Shown: in pieces, positions 44,682 to 53,294 of the stretch
How the letters are laid out: each line of letters starts with the position of its first letter
How positions within the stretch are numbered: position 1 is the first letter of the stretch
NCBI GenBank assembly: GCA_035762345.1
Contig: DASTPE010000082.1
Coordinates: 13,930 to 77,929 of the forward strand
Reading direction: 5' to 3'
DNA: 64,000 nt
Source of the DNA: SCGC-AG-212-J23 sp035762345
Lineage (GTDB): Bacteria > Pseudomonadota > Gammaproteobacteria > Burkholderiales > SG8-39
Program-made: the position numbers and the translations under genes
The notes under the pieces: model-generated
Told to the model about the DNA's origin: nothing
Databases searched by the model: none
Seen by the model: only the letters and a program-made list of their open reading frames with translations

Positions 44682-45488
44682 TCAGAACGTCTTCATCACC
44701 GAAAGCACAACGGTGCTTTTGCCGGATTCCTTGTTGCCTTTGCTGCCCCCGGTGTAGTACCACCCGTTGTCGGCGTCTGTATCCACGTATGCGGCGCCAA
44801 GGATCCAGCCGTTCAGGTCGTACGTAACTCCAAGCTTCCAGTCTTTGTAGTCAAGCTCGCTGTACTTCTCGACTTCGAGCATTCCGTAGTGGGCGACCAC
44901 GGAGAGCTGCTTGTTGATCGGGAAGGTGGCGCTGAGATCGAGATACCACGTGCCGTCCGACCCCCCCGCCGGAGTGAGGGTCGCCCCTGTGTTTTTGTTC
45001 AACCAGTAAGCGCCGGCCGCCTGCTCGTTGTTGAGGCCGAAATAGTCGGTGAGCGCATAGAAGAATTTGGCCGAGAGCCACTTCCAGCTCGCACCTACAT
45101 AGACTTCCCAGTTGTCGAAGTCCGCCTTGCCGGCGCCGCCGTCGAACTCCGCGTTGTGGTAGTAGTAATAGATCGTGCCGATGTCGAGGCCGATGTCGCC
45201 GAACGTGGTTTTCCACCCGCCGTAGAAATCCATCTCGATGCCAGAGCCGCCGGTGTACACCTGGCTTGCCACGCTCGAGTTCCAGTTGCCGATATAGATC
45301 CCGCTCGGATGCGAGTAATCGATGCCGCCCTGGATCGCCGGCCCGAGATAGGTTTGAGAAATGCCGCGAAAGCGGTAGTCGCTGACGATCGACATGTTCC
45401 CGGTTACCGGCGGGGGTGACTCCGCAACGGCAAGCACCGGCGCGGAAAGCGCCGCTGCGGCGGAGAGGGTTAGGATGGACTTGCGCAT
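44682..45488 (-). CDS. TorF family putative outer-membrane porin
   Basis: 268 residues with a signal peptide (MRKSILTLSAAAALSAPVLA) and alternating beta-strand sequence rich in aromatic residues, ending in VVLSVMKTF, a C-terminal Phe suited to BAM recognition. The block NMSIVSDYRFRGISQT is the signature of the family known as TorF/Gcw_chp. First gene of the torF-glnK-amtB operon; an outer-membrane route for nitrogen compounds is a reasonable inference. Confidence 0.88.
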   Translation of the reverse strand: MRKSILTLSAAAALSAPVLAVAESPPPVTGNMSIVSDYRFRGISQTYLGPAIQGGIDYSHPSGIYIGNWNSSVASQVYTGGSGIEMDFYGGWKTTFGDIGLDIGTIYYYYHNAEFDGGAGKADFDNWEVYVGASWKWLSAKFFYALTDYFGLNNEQAAGAYWLNKNTGATLTPAGGSDGTWYLDLSATFPINKQLSVVAHYGMLEVEKYSELDYKDWKLGVTYDLNGWILGAAYVDTDADNGWYYTGGSKGNKESGKSTVVLSVMKTF

Positions 45489-45533
45489 CGAAGGGTTCTC
45501 CCTTGAATTGGAAATGAGGTGACGCCGCTACGT

Positions 45534-45549
45534 AGCATCTCCTGTGCCA
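45534..45549 (-). promoter_or_regulatory. sigma-54 promoter of torF-glnK-amtB
   Basis: TGGCACA-GGAG-ATGCT on the minus strand. The -24 GG and -12 GC are 12 bases apart, as needed for RpoN. The only difference from TGGCAC-N5-TTGC is A for T in the -12 element. It lies 46 bases upstream of the torF ATG. Confidence 0.85.
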
Positions 45550-45601
45550 CCCTAGAATTCTTCGCGTGATCAATTGCTTGCTACACGCGGGTTAAGCTCC
45601 C

Positions 45602-45616
45602 GCACCATCTTGGTGC
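45602..45616. promoter_or_regulatory. NtrC-binding site 1
   Basis: GCACCATCTTGGTGC matches the NtrC consensus GCAC-N7-GTGC exactly, inside a longer perfect palindrome CCCGCACCA-TCT-TGGTGCGGG (45599-45619). It is centred about 85 bases upstream of the predicted sigma-54 start, a typical enhancer position. Confidence 0.82.
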
Positions 45617-45634
45617 GGGTCAGGCTATTGGCCT

Positions 45635-45649
45635 GCTCGCCATTGGTGC
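45635..45649. promoter_or_regulatory. NtrC-binding site 2 (one mismatch)
   Basis: GCTCGCCATTGGTGC fits GCAC-N7-GTGC with one change. Centre-to-centre distance to site 1 is 33 bases, about three helical turns, which would favour cooperative NtrC binding. It ends 26 bases before the divergent ubiK start. Confidence 0.6.
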
Positions 45650-45675
45650 GCAGGGCTTGGAGTACCTTTCGGTGG

Positions 45676-45915
45676 GTGATCGACTCCAAACTTTTCGATG
45701 AGCTGCGCAGCCGCATCGACGAGGCACTGCGCAACTCGCCGGCACAGGACATAGAGAAAAACCTTCGCGCGCTTCTTGCGGCGTGGTTCGACCGACTCGA
45801 TCTTGTGCTGCGCGAGGATTTCGAGGTGCAGAAGAAGCTGCTCGAGCGTGCGCAGGCGAAGCTCGCGGAGCTCGAAGCGCGCATCGCCGAGCTCGAGTCA
45901 CGCAAGTCTCGGTAA
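45676..45915 (+). CDS. ubiK: ubiquinone biosynthesis accessory factor UbiK
   Basis: 79-residue BMFP/YqiC-family protein. Start GTG at 45676 (MIDSKLFDELRSRIDEAL), then an amphipathic region and a C-terminal coiled coil (LLERAQAKLAELEARIAELE). Members support aerobic ubiquinone synthesis with UbiJ and bind membranes. The frame stays open upstream through the NtrC sites but is not conserved there. The position next to the torF operon and before comM is common in betaproteobacteria. Confidence 0.88.
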   Translation: MIDSKLFDELRSRIDEALRNSPAQDIEKNLRALLAAWFDRLDLVLREDFEVQKKLLERAQAKLAELEARIAELESRKSR

Positions 45916-45967
45916 ACCGGCGCGGCGCCACCAGCGTTCCTTTCTCCTAGTCAGCGAGAGGAGCGCC

Positions 45968-47467
45968 ATGACGGTCGCTACAGTTGCGAGCCGCGCGCTT
46001 GCCGGTATCGATGCGCCAGAAGTAAGCGTGGAAGTGCATCTCGGCCCTGGGCTGCCCGCGTTCCACGTCGTCGGGCTGCCCGATACGGAGGTGCGCGAGG
46101 CGCGCGACCGGGTGCGCGCGGCGCTCAACCACGCACACTTCGAGTTCCCGGTGCGCCGGATTACCGTCAATCTCGCACCCGCCGAGCTGCCTAAGGATTC
46201 CAGCCGCTTCGACCTGCCGATTGCACTCGGCATTCTCGCCGCGAGCGGTCAGCTTGCCGCGCAGGCGCTCGCCGGCCAGGAGTTCGCGGGCGAGCTTTCG
46301 CTTACCGGCGAGCTGAGGGCGGTAAGGGGTGCGCTCGCCATGGCGCTTGCAGTGCGTGCAGCGGGGCGCGCGTTCGTCCTGCCAGAGGGCAACGCTCCGC
46401 AGGCTGCGCTCGCCGACGGCGCTCGGATTCTGCCGGCGCGAACCCTACTCGAAGTGGTGGCCCACCTCGCTGGCGAAGCCCCGCTTAAGCCGTACATCGG
46501 CGAAGCGCATTGTGCCGCCAGTTCGTACGCCGACTTCGGCGAAGTCAAGGGGCAGCAACAGGCGAAACGGGCGCTCGAGGTGGCCGCAGCCGGCGGCCAC
46601 AGCGTGCTGATGGTTGGGCCGCCGGGTACCGGGAAGTCGATGCTTGCCGCGCGCTTCCGGGGAATCCTGCCCGAGCTTTCGGAGGCAGAGGCGCTCGAAG
46701 TCGCAGCGATCCACTCGGTATCGGGTAATGGCTTCGAAGCGCTGCGCTGGGGCGAGCGGCCCTACCGCGCGCCGCATCACAGCGCTTCTACGGCCGCCCT
46801 GGTCGGGGGCGGCATCCTGCCGCGACCGGGGGAAATCTCGCTCGCGCACCATGGCGTGCTGTTTCTCGACGAGCTGCCGGAGTTCGACCGTGACGTGCTG
46901 GAGGCGTTGCGCGAGCCGCTCGAAACAGGCCGCGTGTCGATCGCGCGGGCCGCGCGCCAAGCGCAGTTCCCGGCCCGCTTCCAACTCGTTGCAGCAATGA
47001 ACCCCTGCCCCTGCGGGCATTGCGGCGACCGTAGTGGCCGCTGCCGGTGCACGCCAGAGCGTATCGCGCGCTACCGTGGTCGCGTGTCCGGGCCGCTCGC
47101 GGACCGGATCGACATCAAGCTAGAGGTCCCGCCGCCGCGCGAGAGCGAACTGGTCGCGCCGGCGCCGGGGGAGGCGACAAGCTCAATAAGGCAAAGGGTC
47201 GAAGCCGCACGCCGTGCCCAACTCGATCGCCAAGGCAAGCCTAACAGCCTGCTCGGCACGCGGGAGATCGACAACCATTGCGCGACCGACCGCGAAGGCG
47301 ATCAGCTGCTGCGTCATGCGCTCGCGCGCCTGCTTCTCTCGGCGCGCGCGTATCACCGCGTGTTGCGCGTCGCACGCAGCATCGCCGATCTTGCACAAAG
47401 GAGTTCGATCGGTGCCGAGCACATCGCCGAGGCGATCCAGTACCGCCGGCTGGACGCGAGCTTCTGA
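45968..47467 (+). CDS. comM: magnesium chelatase-like competence protein ComM
   Basis: Hexameric AAA+ helicase that speeds branch migration in natural transformation. 499 residues from the ATG at 45968, preceded by GAGAGGAGCG. N-terminal Lon-like domain (SRALAGIDAPEVSVEVHLGP), Walker A GPPGTGKSMLA, HHSASTAALVGGG, LFLDELPEF (Walker B), and the cysteine cluster CPCGHCGDRSGRCRC. With dprA it hints at competence, but no pilus or comEC genes are in the window. Confidence 0.95.
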   Translation: MTVATVASRALAGIDAPEVSVEVHLGPGLPAFHVVGLPDTEVREARDRVRAALNHAHFEFPVRRITVNLAPAELPKDSSRFDLPIALGILAASGQLAAQALAGQEFAGELSLTGELRAVRGALAMALAVRAAGRAFVLPEGNAPQAALADGARILPARTLLEVVAHLAGEAPLKPYIGEAHCAASSYADFGEVKGQQQAKRALEVAAAGGHSVLMVGPPGTGKSMLAARFRGILPELSEAEALEVAAIHSVSGNGFEALRWGERPYRAPHHSASTAALVGGGILPRPGEISLAHHGVLFLDELPEFDRDVLEALREPLETGRVSIARAARQAQFPARFQLVAAMNPCPCGHCGDRSGRCRCTPERIARYRGRVSGPLADRIDIKLEVPPPRESELVAPAPGEATSSIRQRVEAARRAQLDRQGKPNSLLGTREIDNHCATDREGDQLLRHALARLLLSARAYHRVLRVARSIADLAQRSSIGAEHIAEAIQYRRLDASF

Positions 47468-47497
47468 GGCTAGCGCCCCACGCTATAGTCACCAGGT

Positions 47498-48316
47498 ATG
47501 GCGACGTATGCGATTGGCGACGTGCAAGGCTGCTACGACGAGCTGCAACAGCTGCTCGGCAAAGTCTCATTCAACGAGTCTGCCGATCGGCTCTGGTTCG
47601 TCGGCGACCTGGTCAACCGCGGGCCGAAGTCGCTCGACGTATTGCGCTTCGTGAGAACCCTCGAAAATCGCGCGGTGGTCGTGCTCGGCAACCACGACCT
47701 GCATCTGGTCGCGCAACACGAAGGCGTCGCGCGCGCGCACGCGGGCGACACCTTCGGCGACGTGCTGGCAGCGCCCGACGCGGCCGAGCTCGTCGCATGG
47801 CTGCGGCGGCGCCCGATGATGCACGCGAAGGGCTCCTACGCGATGGTCCATGCCGGCTTGTTGCCACAGTGGAACATCGCGAAGGCGCTTTTGCTCGGGC
47901 AGGAAGTCGAGCGCGTGCTCGCCAGCCCCAACTACGGGGAATTCCTCAAGCACATGTACGGCGGTAAACCCGACCGATGGGACGACGCGCTGACAGGCTG
48001 GGAGCGGCTGCGAGTCATCGTGAATGCCATGACACGGATGCGCTTCTGCGACCGCGCGGGCCGCATGGACCTGAAGGGCAAGGGCACGCAGCCACGGCCT
48101 GGCTTCCTGCGCTGGTACGAGACCCGCATGCGGGCGGATACCTATACGCTGCTTTTCGGACACTGGTCGCAGCTCGGGCTTGTCCTCCAAGGCAAGATCG
48201 TCGGCCTCGATAGCGGATGCGTGTGGGGCGGCGCGCTCAGCGCCCTGCGACTCGAAGACCGCACCCTCTATCAGGTAGCATGCCCCGGGTATCAGGCTCC
48301 CGGAGGCGAGGCTTGA
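47498..48316 (+). CDS. apaH: bis(5'-nucleosyl)-tetraphosphatase (symmetrical)
   Basis: Splits diadenosine tetraphosphate into two ADP and can remove Np4 caps from RNA. 272 residues, normal length. Metallophosphatase motifs: GDVQGCYDEL, GDLVNRGPKS, GNHDLHL, and later HAG and GHW. Its stop overlaps the HIT-gene start as TTGA; both act on dinucleoside or nucleotide substrates. Confidence 0.95.
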   Translation: MATYAIGDVQGCYDELQQLLGKVSFNESADRLWFVGDLVNRGPKSLDVLRFVRTLENRAVVVLGNHDLHLVAQHEGVARAHAGDTFGDVLAAPDAAELVAWLRRRPMMHAKGSYAMVHAGLLPQWNIAKALLLGQEVERVLASPNYGEFLKHMYGGKPDRWDDALTGWERLRVIVNAMTRMRFCDRAGRMDLKGKGTQPRPGFLRWYETRMRADTYTLLFGHWSQLGLVLQGKIVGLDSGCVWGGALSALRLEDRTLYQVACPGYQAPGGEA

Positions 48317-48732
48317 GCGATTGCGTGTTCTGCAGGATCGTGGCGCGGCAGATTCCAGCCACGGTAGTGTACGAAGATGAGCACACCCTCGCCTTCATGG
48401 ACCTCGGCCAAGTGAATCCGGGTCACGTGCTTGTGACCGTGAAGGCACATGTCGAGAACATTTTTGGGCTGCAGCCCGGTCAAGCGTCAGCGGTCGCCCA
48501 CGCAATGCTGCGAGTTTCGCGCGCCATCCGACACGCCTTCGCGCCCCACGGCCTCTCGGTGTACCAAGCGAACGGCAGGGCGGCTGGGCAAACGGTGTTC
48601 CACTACCACATCCATCTGGTTCCACGCTACGAGGCCGACGGCATGGCGCTCACCTGGCCGGTGAAGAACCCGCCGCGCGATAAGCTCGAGGAGTACGCGG
48701 CGAAAATCAGAGCCTCATTTCCGCCAGGGTGA
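48313..48732 (+). CDS. HIT family hydrolase
   Basis: 139-residue histidine-triad protein: CVFCRIVARQIPATVVYEDE at the N-terminus with zinc-type cysteines, and the catalytic triad in VFHYHIHLVPRY. Start TTG at 48313-48315 overlapping the apaH stop. Likely a purine-nucleoside phosphoramidase or dinucleotide hydrolase; the substrate is not settled. Its last 18 bases overlap the convergent kinase gene. Confidence 0.92.
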   Translation: MSDCVFCRIVARQIPATVVYEDEHTLAFMDLGQVNPGHVLVTVKAHVENIFGLQPGQASAVAHAMLRVSRAIRHAFAPHGLSVYQANGRAAGQTVFHYHIHLVPRYEADGMALTWPVKNPPRDKLEEYAAKIRASFPPG

Positions 48733-49656
48733 ATAGCCGAACGCGCCGCGGAACCGGCGTTCAATCTCGTCGCGCGTCGCGGTGTGGTTCTGAGCCCCTC
48801 GCCGGGCGATCTTGAGCGCACCCATTAGGGCACCGAGCTTGCCGGTGCTGTCCCAATCCCAGCCGCGCGCAATGCCATAGAGCAGGCCTGCGCGGTAGGC
48901 GTCGCCGCAGCCGGTCGGGTCGACGACGGCATCGGCGCTGACGCACGGCACTTCGTGGCGCTTGCCGGCGGCGAAAATCAGCGAGCCATTGGCGCCGAGT
49001 GTGCATACGAGTGCCTTGACCTCTCGCGCCAGGACTTCCAGCTTGCGTCCGGTCTTCTCTTCGAGCAGTTTGCCTTCGTAGTCGTTCACGGCGACGTAGT
49101 CTGCCATGCGCAGGAACTCGCGGATCTCCTCGCCCGAGAACATGGGCAGGCCTTGGCCGGGGTCGAAGAGGAACGGCACCGACGCCGCGGCGCATTCGCG
49201 CGCGTGCTGCAGCATCCCTTCCTTGCCGTCGGGGGCGATGATCGCGAGCCGCGCCCTGAGCTCGGGCGACACATGGTTTCTGTGCGAGTGGTTCATCGCA
49301 CCAGGGTGGAAAGCGGTGATCTGATTGTCGTCCAGGTCGGTAGTGATAAATGCCTGCGCGGTGAATTGACCCGGCACCCGGGTAAAGAGCCGCGTCGCAA
49401 TGCCAAGTTCCCCAAAGCGTTCCAAGTACGGCTGGATGTCTTCCCCGACGGTCGCCATGACGAGCGGCTCTTCGCCAAGGAGCTTCAGGTTGTAGCCGAT
49501 GTTCCCCGCCGTGCCGCCGAACTCGCGGCGCATCTCGGGTGTCAGAAAGCAGACGTTCAGGATGTGCAGCTGATCGGCGAGAAGATGATGGCGGAAGCGA
49601 TCGGGGAATACCATGATGGTGTCATAGGCGATCGATCCCGTAACGAGGATGCTCAT
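48715..49656 (-). CDS. PfkB-family carbohydrate/adenosine kinase
   Basis: 313-residue ribokinase-fold kinase. N-terminal motif GGTAGNIGYNL and the C-terminal signature DPTGCGDAYRAGLLYG, with the catalytic Asp of GCGD. The overall pattern resembles bacterial adenosine kinases of this superfamily, but sugar substrates are not excluded. Last gene of accB-accC-prmA-DUF3426-kinase; its ATG overlaps the DUF3426 stop. Confidence 0.88.
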   Translation of the reverse strand: MSILVTGSIAYDTIMVFPDRFRHHLLADQLHILNVCFLTPEMRREFGGTAGNIGYNLKLLGEEPLVMATVGEDIQPYLERFGELGIATRLFTRVPGQFTAQAFITTDLDDNQITAFHPGAMNHSHRNHVSPELRARLAIIAPDGKEGMLQHARECAAASVPFLFDPGQGLPMFSGEEIREFLRMADYVAVNDYEGKLLEEKTGRKLEVLAREVKALVCTLGANGSLIFAAGKRHEVPCVSADAVVDPTGCGDAYRAGLLYGIARGWDWDSTGKLGALMGALKIARRGAQNHTATRDEIERRFRGAFGYSPWRK

Positions 49657-50402
49657 GTGGGATAGAAAAGGTAGAGACGATAGCTGGTGACGGGGGCGCC
49701 GCTGGAGTCGAGGTATACGCGCAGCGCCGCCTCACCGCCCGCCGCGATGCCGCCGCTCACGCGTTCCAGCTCGACATAGTCGCTCGGCAGCAGCACGCGC
49801 CGCAGCACCGGTTGACCGCCTTCATCGGTGAGCGTGAGCTCGAGCGCAGGGTACTGCTGCGGCAAGCGGGAGCGGTTGCGGATCAAGGCATGCAATACGA
49901 TGACGTTCTGCCGGCGCGGATCGGCCTGTAAATCCGACGATTCGATACTCAGGACTTCGGCACGCCGCGGCAGAGCTACCTTGCATCCGAGCCACTGGCA
50001 GGTGGCGAGGAGCGGTGCGCGGGTCGCGGGCATCAACGTCGCGATCTCAGCGCGATAGCGATATCCCACTTGCGCCGCCAGGAGAACGGCCGCGACCGCT
50101 GTCGCTAGCGCCCAGATCCACGCGCGCCGGCGCGCCGGCGCGGCAGGCGCCATGAAATTCGGCAGCCGCTCTTCGTCGTCTGTGCGCGTCGTCTCCCGGG
50201 GCGGGGGCGACGGGGGCAGCAACTCGACCTGCGGCGAAAAATCAGACGACCGCCCCTCCCCGCCCTCCTCTACCAACGCGGTGACGCCGTTGAAGACGTT
50301 ATCGCATTTGCCGCAACGAACGCTGCCGAAATGGGTGGCCAGCTGCTCGCGTCGCACCCGGAAAGCAGTGCCGCACGCCGGACAGCGCGTAATGAGGCTC
50401 AC
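49653..50402 (-). CDS. zinc-ribbon membrane protein with DUF3426
   Basis: 249 residues. The N-terminal MJ0042-type zinc ribbon has CPACGTAF and CGKCDNVF (about 8-38). A Pro-rich linker, one membrane helix (about 95-113), and the extracytoplasmic DUF3426 domain follow. The pairing is common in betaproteobacteria after prmA; function unknown. Start GTG overlapping the prmA stop (GTGA). Confidence 0.87.
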   Translation of the reverse strand: MSLITRCPACGTAFRVRREQLATHFGSVRCGKCDNVFNGVTALVEEGGEGRSSDFSPQVELLPPSPPPRETTRTDDEERLPNFMAPAAPARRRAWIWALATAVAAVLLAAQVGYRYRAEIATLMPATRAPLLATCQWLGCKVALPRRAEVLSIESSDLQADPRRQNVIVLHALIRNRSRLPQQYPALELTLTDEGGQPVLRRVLLPSDYVELERVSGGIAAGGEAALRVYLDSSGAPVTSYRLYLFYPT

Positions 50403-51211
50403 TTCCGCGCGCCCACGAGCAGAACCCAGCCTTCGTCGCGGCTCGAGATGTGCATATCGAACCGTGCGGCGTACGCTTGCGCCACCTCCGCCGCCTGCGT
50501 CTCCAGGATTCCGGATAGCGCGACGCGGGCGCTACGCTGCGCAAAGAGCGGTTCGAGTTCGATCAGCGGCTGGGCGAGGATGTTGGCCACGATGACATCG
50601 TAATCGACTGCGCTCAGCGCGTCGGGTAGCGCTGCCGTCAGCGCGACCGCATTGGCGAGCGCATTGGCGCGCGTCGTCTCTACTGCCCGGGGGTCGAGAT
50701 CCACGGCGTCGACCTGCCTTGCGCCGAGCTTGGCGGCGGCGATGGCCAATATGCCCGTGCCGCAGCCATAGTCGAGGACGCGCTCGCCACCGCGGATGGT
50801 TTCCTCGAGAAAGGCGAGAGCCAGCCTCGTGCTTGAGTGGCTGCCGGTGCCGAAGGCAAGACCCGGGTCGATGCGCACGGCAATCCGGTTCGGTGGTGGC
50901 CGGTGCCAGCTCGCCCCGACCCACAGGCGCTCGCCAACCTCGAGCGGCGCGAACTGCGCTTGGCTCGCCTGCACCCAGTCCCGTTCCGCGATCGCTTCGC
51001 TGTCGAACGCCGGCACGGCGATGCCTACGGCGCGCGCCGCGGACGCCACCACTGCCTCAGGTTCGCTGCCCGGAGCGAGCAGCACCGCAAGCGTTTGCAG
51101 CTCGGCGCCTTCGAGGGCAACCGACTGCGCGCCCGCCTCGAGCAGCGCATCGCTGAACGCCTCGGCCAGTGCGCGCTCGCCGCGCAGCGTGAGCGCGACC
51201 CAGGACCTCAC
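50399..51211 (-). CDS. prmA: ribosomal protein L11 methyltransferase
   Basis: Trimethylates ribosomal protein L11. 270 residues: an N-terminal ferredoxin-like domain and the SAM domain with DYGCGTGILAIAAAKLGA and NILAQPLIEL (the NxLxxPL catalytic-type motif). DPGLAFGTGSHSSTRL is a PrmA signature. Start GTG at 51209-51211, overlapping the accC stop as GTGA. Confidence 0.95.
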   Translation of the reverse strand: MRSWVALTLRGERALAEAFSDALLEAGAQSVALEGAELQTLAVLLAPGSEPEAVVASAARAVGIAVPAFDSEAIAERDWVQASQAQFAPLEVGERLWVGASWHRPPPNRIAVRIDPGLAFGTGSHSSTRLALAFLEETIRGGERVLDYGCGTGILAIAAAKLGARQVDAVDLDPRAVETTRANALANAVALTAALPDALSAVDYDVIVANILAQPLIELEPLFAQRSARVALSGILETQAAEVAQAYAARFDMHISSRDEGWVLLVGARK

Positions 51212-52566
51212 TTGCGCTTCTTTTCCTCCTGCGCGAGCTTCTGCTCCAGGTAGTGGATCGAAACGCCCCCGCGAAGCACGCGCGTGTCATTGAGCAGCCC
51301 GCGGTGCAGCTCGATGTTCGTCTGGATGCCCTCAACGACCATTTCTGAAAGCGCGATGCGCATGCGGCCGAGCGCCTGTTCGCGGGTCGCGCCGAAGGCG
51401 ATGACCTTGCCGACCATGGAGTCGTAATTCGGCGGCACCGTATAACCCTGGTAGACGTGGGAATCAACGCGGATGCCGGGCCCCCCGGGCGGATGGTAGG
51501 AAGTAATCCGGCCCGGCGAGGGCGTGAAGCGGTAAGGGTCCTCGGCATTGATGCGGCATTCGATGGCGTGGCCGCGGATCTGCACGTCCTTCTGGCGCAG
51601 CCGCAGCTTCTCCCCCGCCGCGACGTAGATTTGTTCCTGGACGAGGTCCACCCCGGTGATCATCTCGGTCACCGGATGCTCAACCTGGATGCGGGTATTC
51701 ATCTCGATGAAGTAAAACTCGCCGTCCTCGTAAAGGAACTCGAACGTTCCGGCGCCGCGGTAGCCGATCCTGCGGCAGGCGTCGACGCAGCGCTCGCCGA
51801 TCTTGTCGCGCAGCTTGGTCGGCAGCTCGGGGGCGGGAGCCTCCTCCAGCACCTTCTGGTGGCGCCGCTGCAGCGAGCAGTCGCGCTCGCCCAGATGCAC
51901 TGCGTTCTTGTGCGCGTCGGCAAGAATCTGGATCTCGATGTGCCGCGGCTGTTCGAGGTAGCGCTCGAGATAGACCGTGGGATTGGCAAACGCAGCTTGC
52001 GCTTCGCTGCGCGTCATGTTGACTGCGTTGAGCAGCGCCGCCTCGGTGTGCACGACGCGCATGCCGCGTCCACCGCCGCCGCCGGCGGCCTTGATGATTA
52101 CGGGATAGCCGATCTTACGGGCAACGCGCACGATTTCCTTGGGATCGTCGGGCAGCGCGCCCTCGGAGCCTGGCACCGTGGGGATCCCCGCCTTGACCAT
52201 CGCAGCTTTGGCGCTCACCTTATCGCCCATCAGGCGGATGTTCTCGGGCCGCGGGCCTATGAACACGAAGCCCGAACGTTCGACCTTTTCGGCGAAGTCG
52301 GCGTTCTCGGCGAGAAAGCCGTAGCCGGGATGGATCGCCTCGGCATCGGTGACCTCGGCAGCGCTGATGATCGCGGGAATGTTGAGGTAGCTTGCAGCCG
52401 CCGGGGGTGGGCCGATGCACACCGACTCGTCGGCAAGCTTCACGTACTTCGCCTCGGTGTCGGCTTCCGAGTGCACCACTACCGTACGGATACCGAGCTC
52501 GCGGCAGGCGCGCTGGATACGCAGCGCGATCTCGCCCCGGTTGGCGATGAGAATCTTTTCGAACAT
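51208..52566 (-). CDS. accC: acetyl-CoA carboxylase biotin carboxylase subunit
   Basis: ATP-dependent carboxylation of biotin on AccB; first step of fatty-acid synthesis. 452 residues. ATP-grasp motifs KAAGGGGGRGM and EMNTRIQVEHPVTEMITG are intact, and RGHAIECRINAEDP follows. The ATG abuts the accB stop with no gap. Confidence 0.97.
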   Translation of the reverse strand: MFEKILIANRGEIALRIQRACRELGIRTVVVHSEADTEAKYVKLADESVCIGPPPAAASYLNIPAIISAAEVTDAEAIHPGYGFLAENADFAEKVERSGFVFIGPRPENIRLMGDKVSAKAAMVKAGIPTVPGSEGALPDDPKEIVRVARKIGYPVIIKAAGGGGGRGMRVVHTEAALLNAVNMTRSEAQAAFANPTVYLERYLEQPRHIEIQILADAHKNAVHLGERDCSLQRRHQKVLEEAPAPELPTKLRDKIGERCVDACRRIGYRGAGTFEFLYEDGEFYFIEMNTRIQVEHPVTEMITGVDLVQEQIYVAAGEKLRLRQKDVQIRGHAIECRINAEDPYRFTPSPGRITSYHPPGGPGIRVDSHVYQGYTVPPNYDSMVGKVIAFGATREQALGRMRIALSEMVVEGIQTNIELHRGLLNDTRVLRGGVSIHYLEQKLAQEEKKRK

Positions 52567-53031
52567 CTAGCCCAGGATGAACAGCGGCTGGCCGTATTCG
52601 ACCGGCTGGCCGTTCTCGACGAGGATGGCTTTGACAACGCCCGAGGCGTCCGCCTCGATTTCGTTCATAAGCTTCATCGCTTCGATGATGCAGATCGTGT
52701 CGCCCTCCTTCACCGCCTGGCCAACTTCGATAAAGGGCTTAGCGTCAGGCGAGGGCGAGCGGTAAAAGGTGCCCACCATGGGAGCCTTCACCACGTGTCC
52801 TTCCTGCCCCGGTTCGGGCTCGGCGGCGGGCGCGGGTACTGCGGCAGCAGCGACGGGGGCAACCGATCCCGCGGGCGGCGGGCTGGTCATGCCTGCAGGG
52901 GAAGTGCCGGTAACTACGACGGCCCCTCCTTTCACAATCTTGACCTTTTCCTCGCCCTCTGTGATTTCGAGCTCGGCGATGCCCGACTCCTGCACGAGAT
53001 CAATCAGCTTTTTCAGCTTGCGCAGGTCCAT
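52567..53031 (-). CDS. accB: acetyl-CoA carboxylase biotin carboxyl carrier protein
   Basis: 154 residues: N-terminal helical region, a Pro/Ala linker (about 40-75), then the biotinyl domain with EAMKLMNEI, Lys120 being the biotin site. I use the ATG at 53029-53031, which is 5 bases from GAGGAGC; a GTG one codon upstream is less well spaced. First gene of the operon. The aroQ often found upstream is absent. Confidence 0.96.
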   Translation of the reverse strand: MDLRKLKKLIDLVQESGIAELEITEGEEKVKIVKGGAVVVTGTSPAGMTSPPPAGSVAPVAAAAVPAPAAEPEPGQEGHVVKAPMVGTFYRSPSPDAKPFIEVGQAVKEGDTICIIEAMKLMNEIEADASGVVKAILVENGQPVEYGQPLFILG

Positions 53032-53034
53032 CAC

Positions 53035-53294
53035 TGCTCCTCAAGGATCGGTGGGGACGACTAGAAGCTGGCTTTTTCGGCGTTGTTCGCCGTAGAACGC
53101 GGCATTTTATCTAGGCAAGCTTGCCGACACCTGTCGTGGTCTGGCGTCAGCAAAACATCTTGCGTGAGAGCGGCAGCGAAGAACTGCATGTCGTACTGCG
53201 TGTCGTGCCGCGCTCGAGAAGGAAGTCTTGGCTTCAGAGCAATTAGCAGACGATGGAGTATTTTGGCGCCATTATAACGATAGATCGGCGCTCT
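53035..53294 (-). promoter_or_regulatory. accB leader and promoter region
   Basis: 260 bases without a convincing gene between accB and the next gene. A perfect TATAAT on the minus strand (53271-53276) with CTTAAA 17 bases upstream could start a leader of about 230 nt. A long leader is known for accBC in other proteobacteria, where AccB autoregulates, but I recognise no specific structure here. Confidence 0.45.

Noticed and set aside
53083..53277. 64-codon frame in the accB leader
   Set aside because: No family resemblance, no good ribosome site, and it lies antisense in a likely 5' leader.
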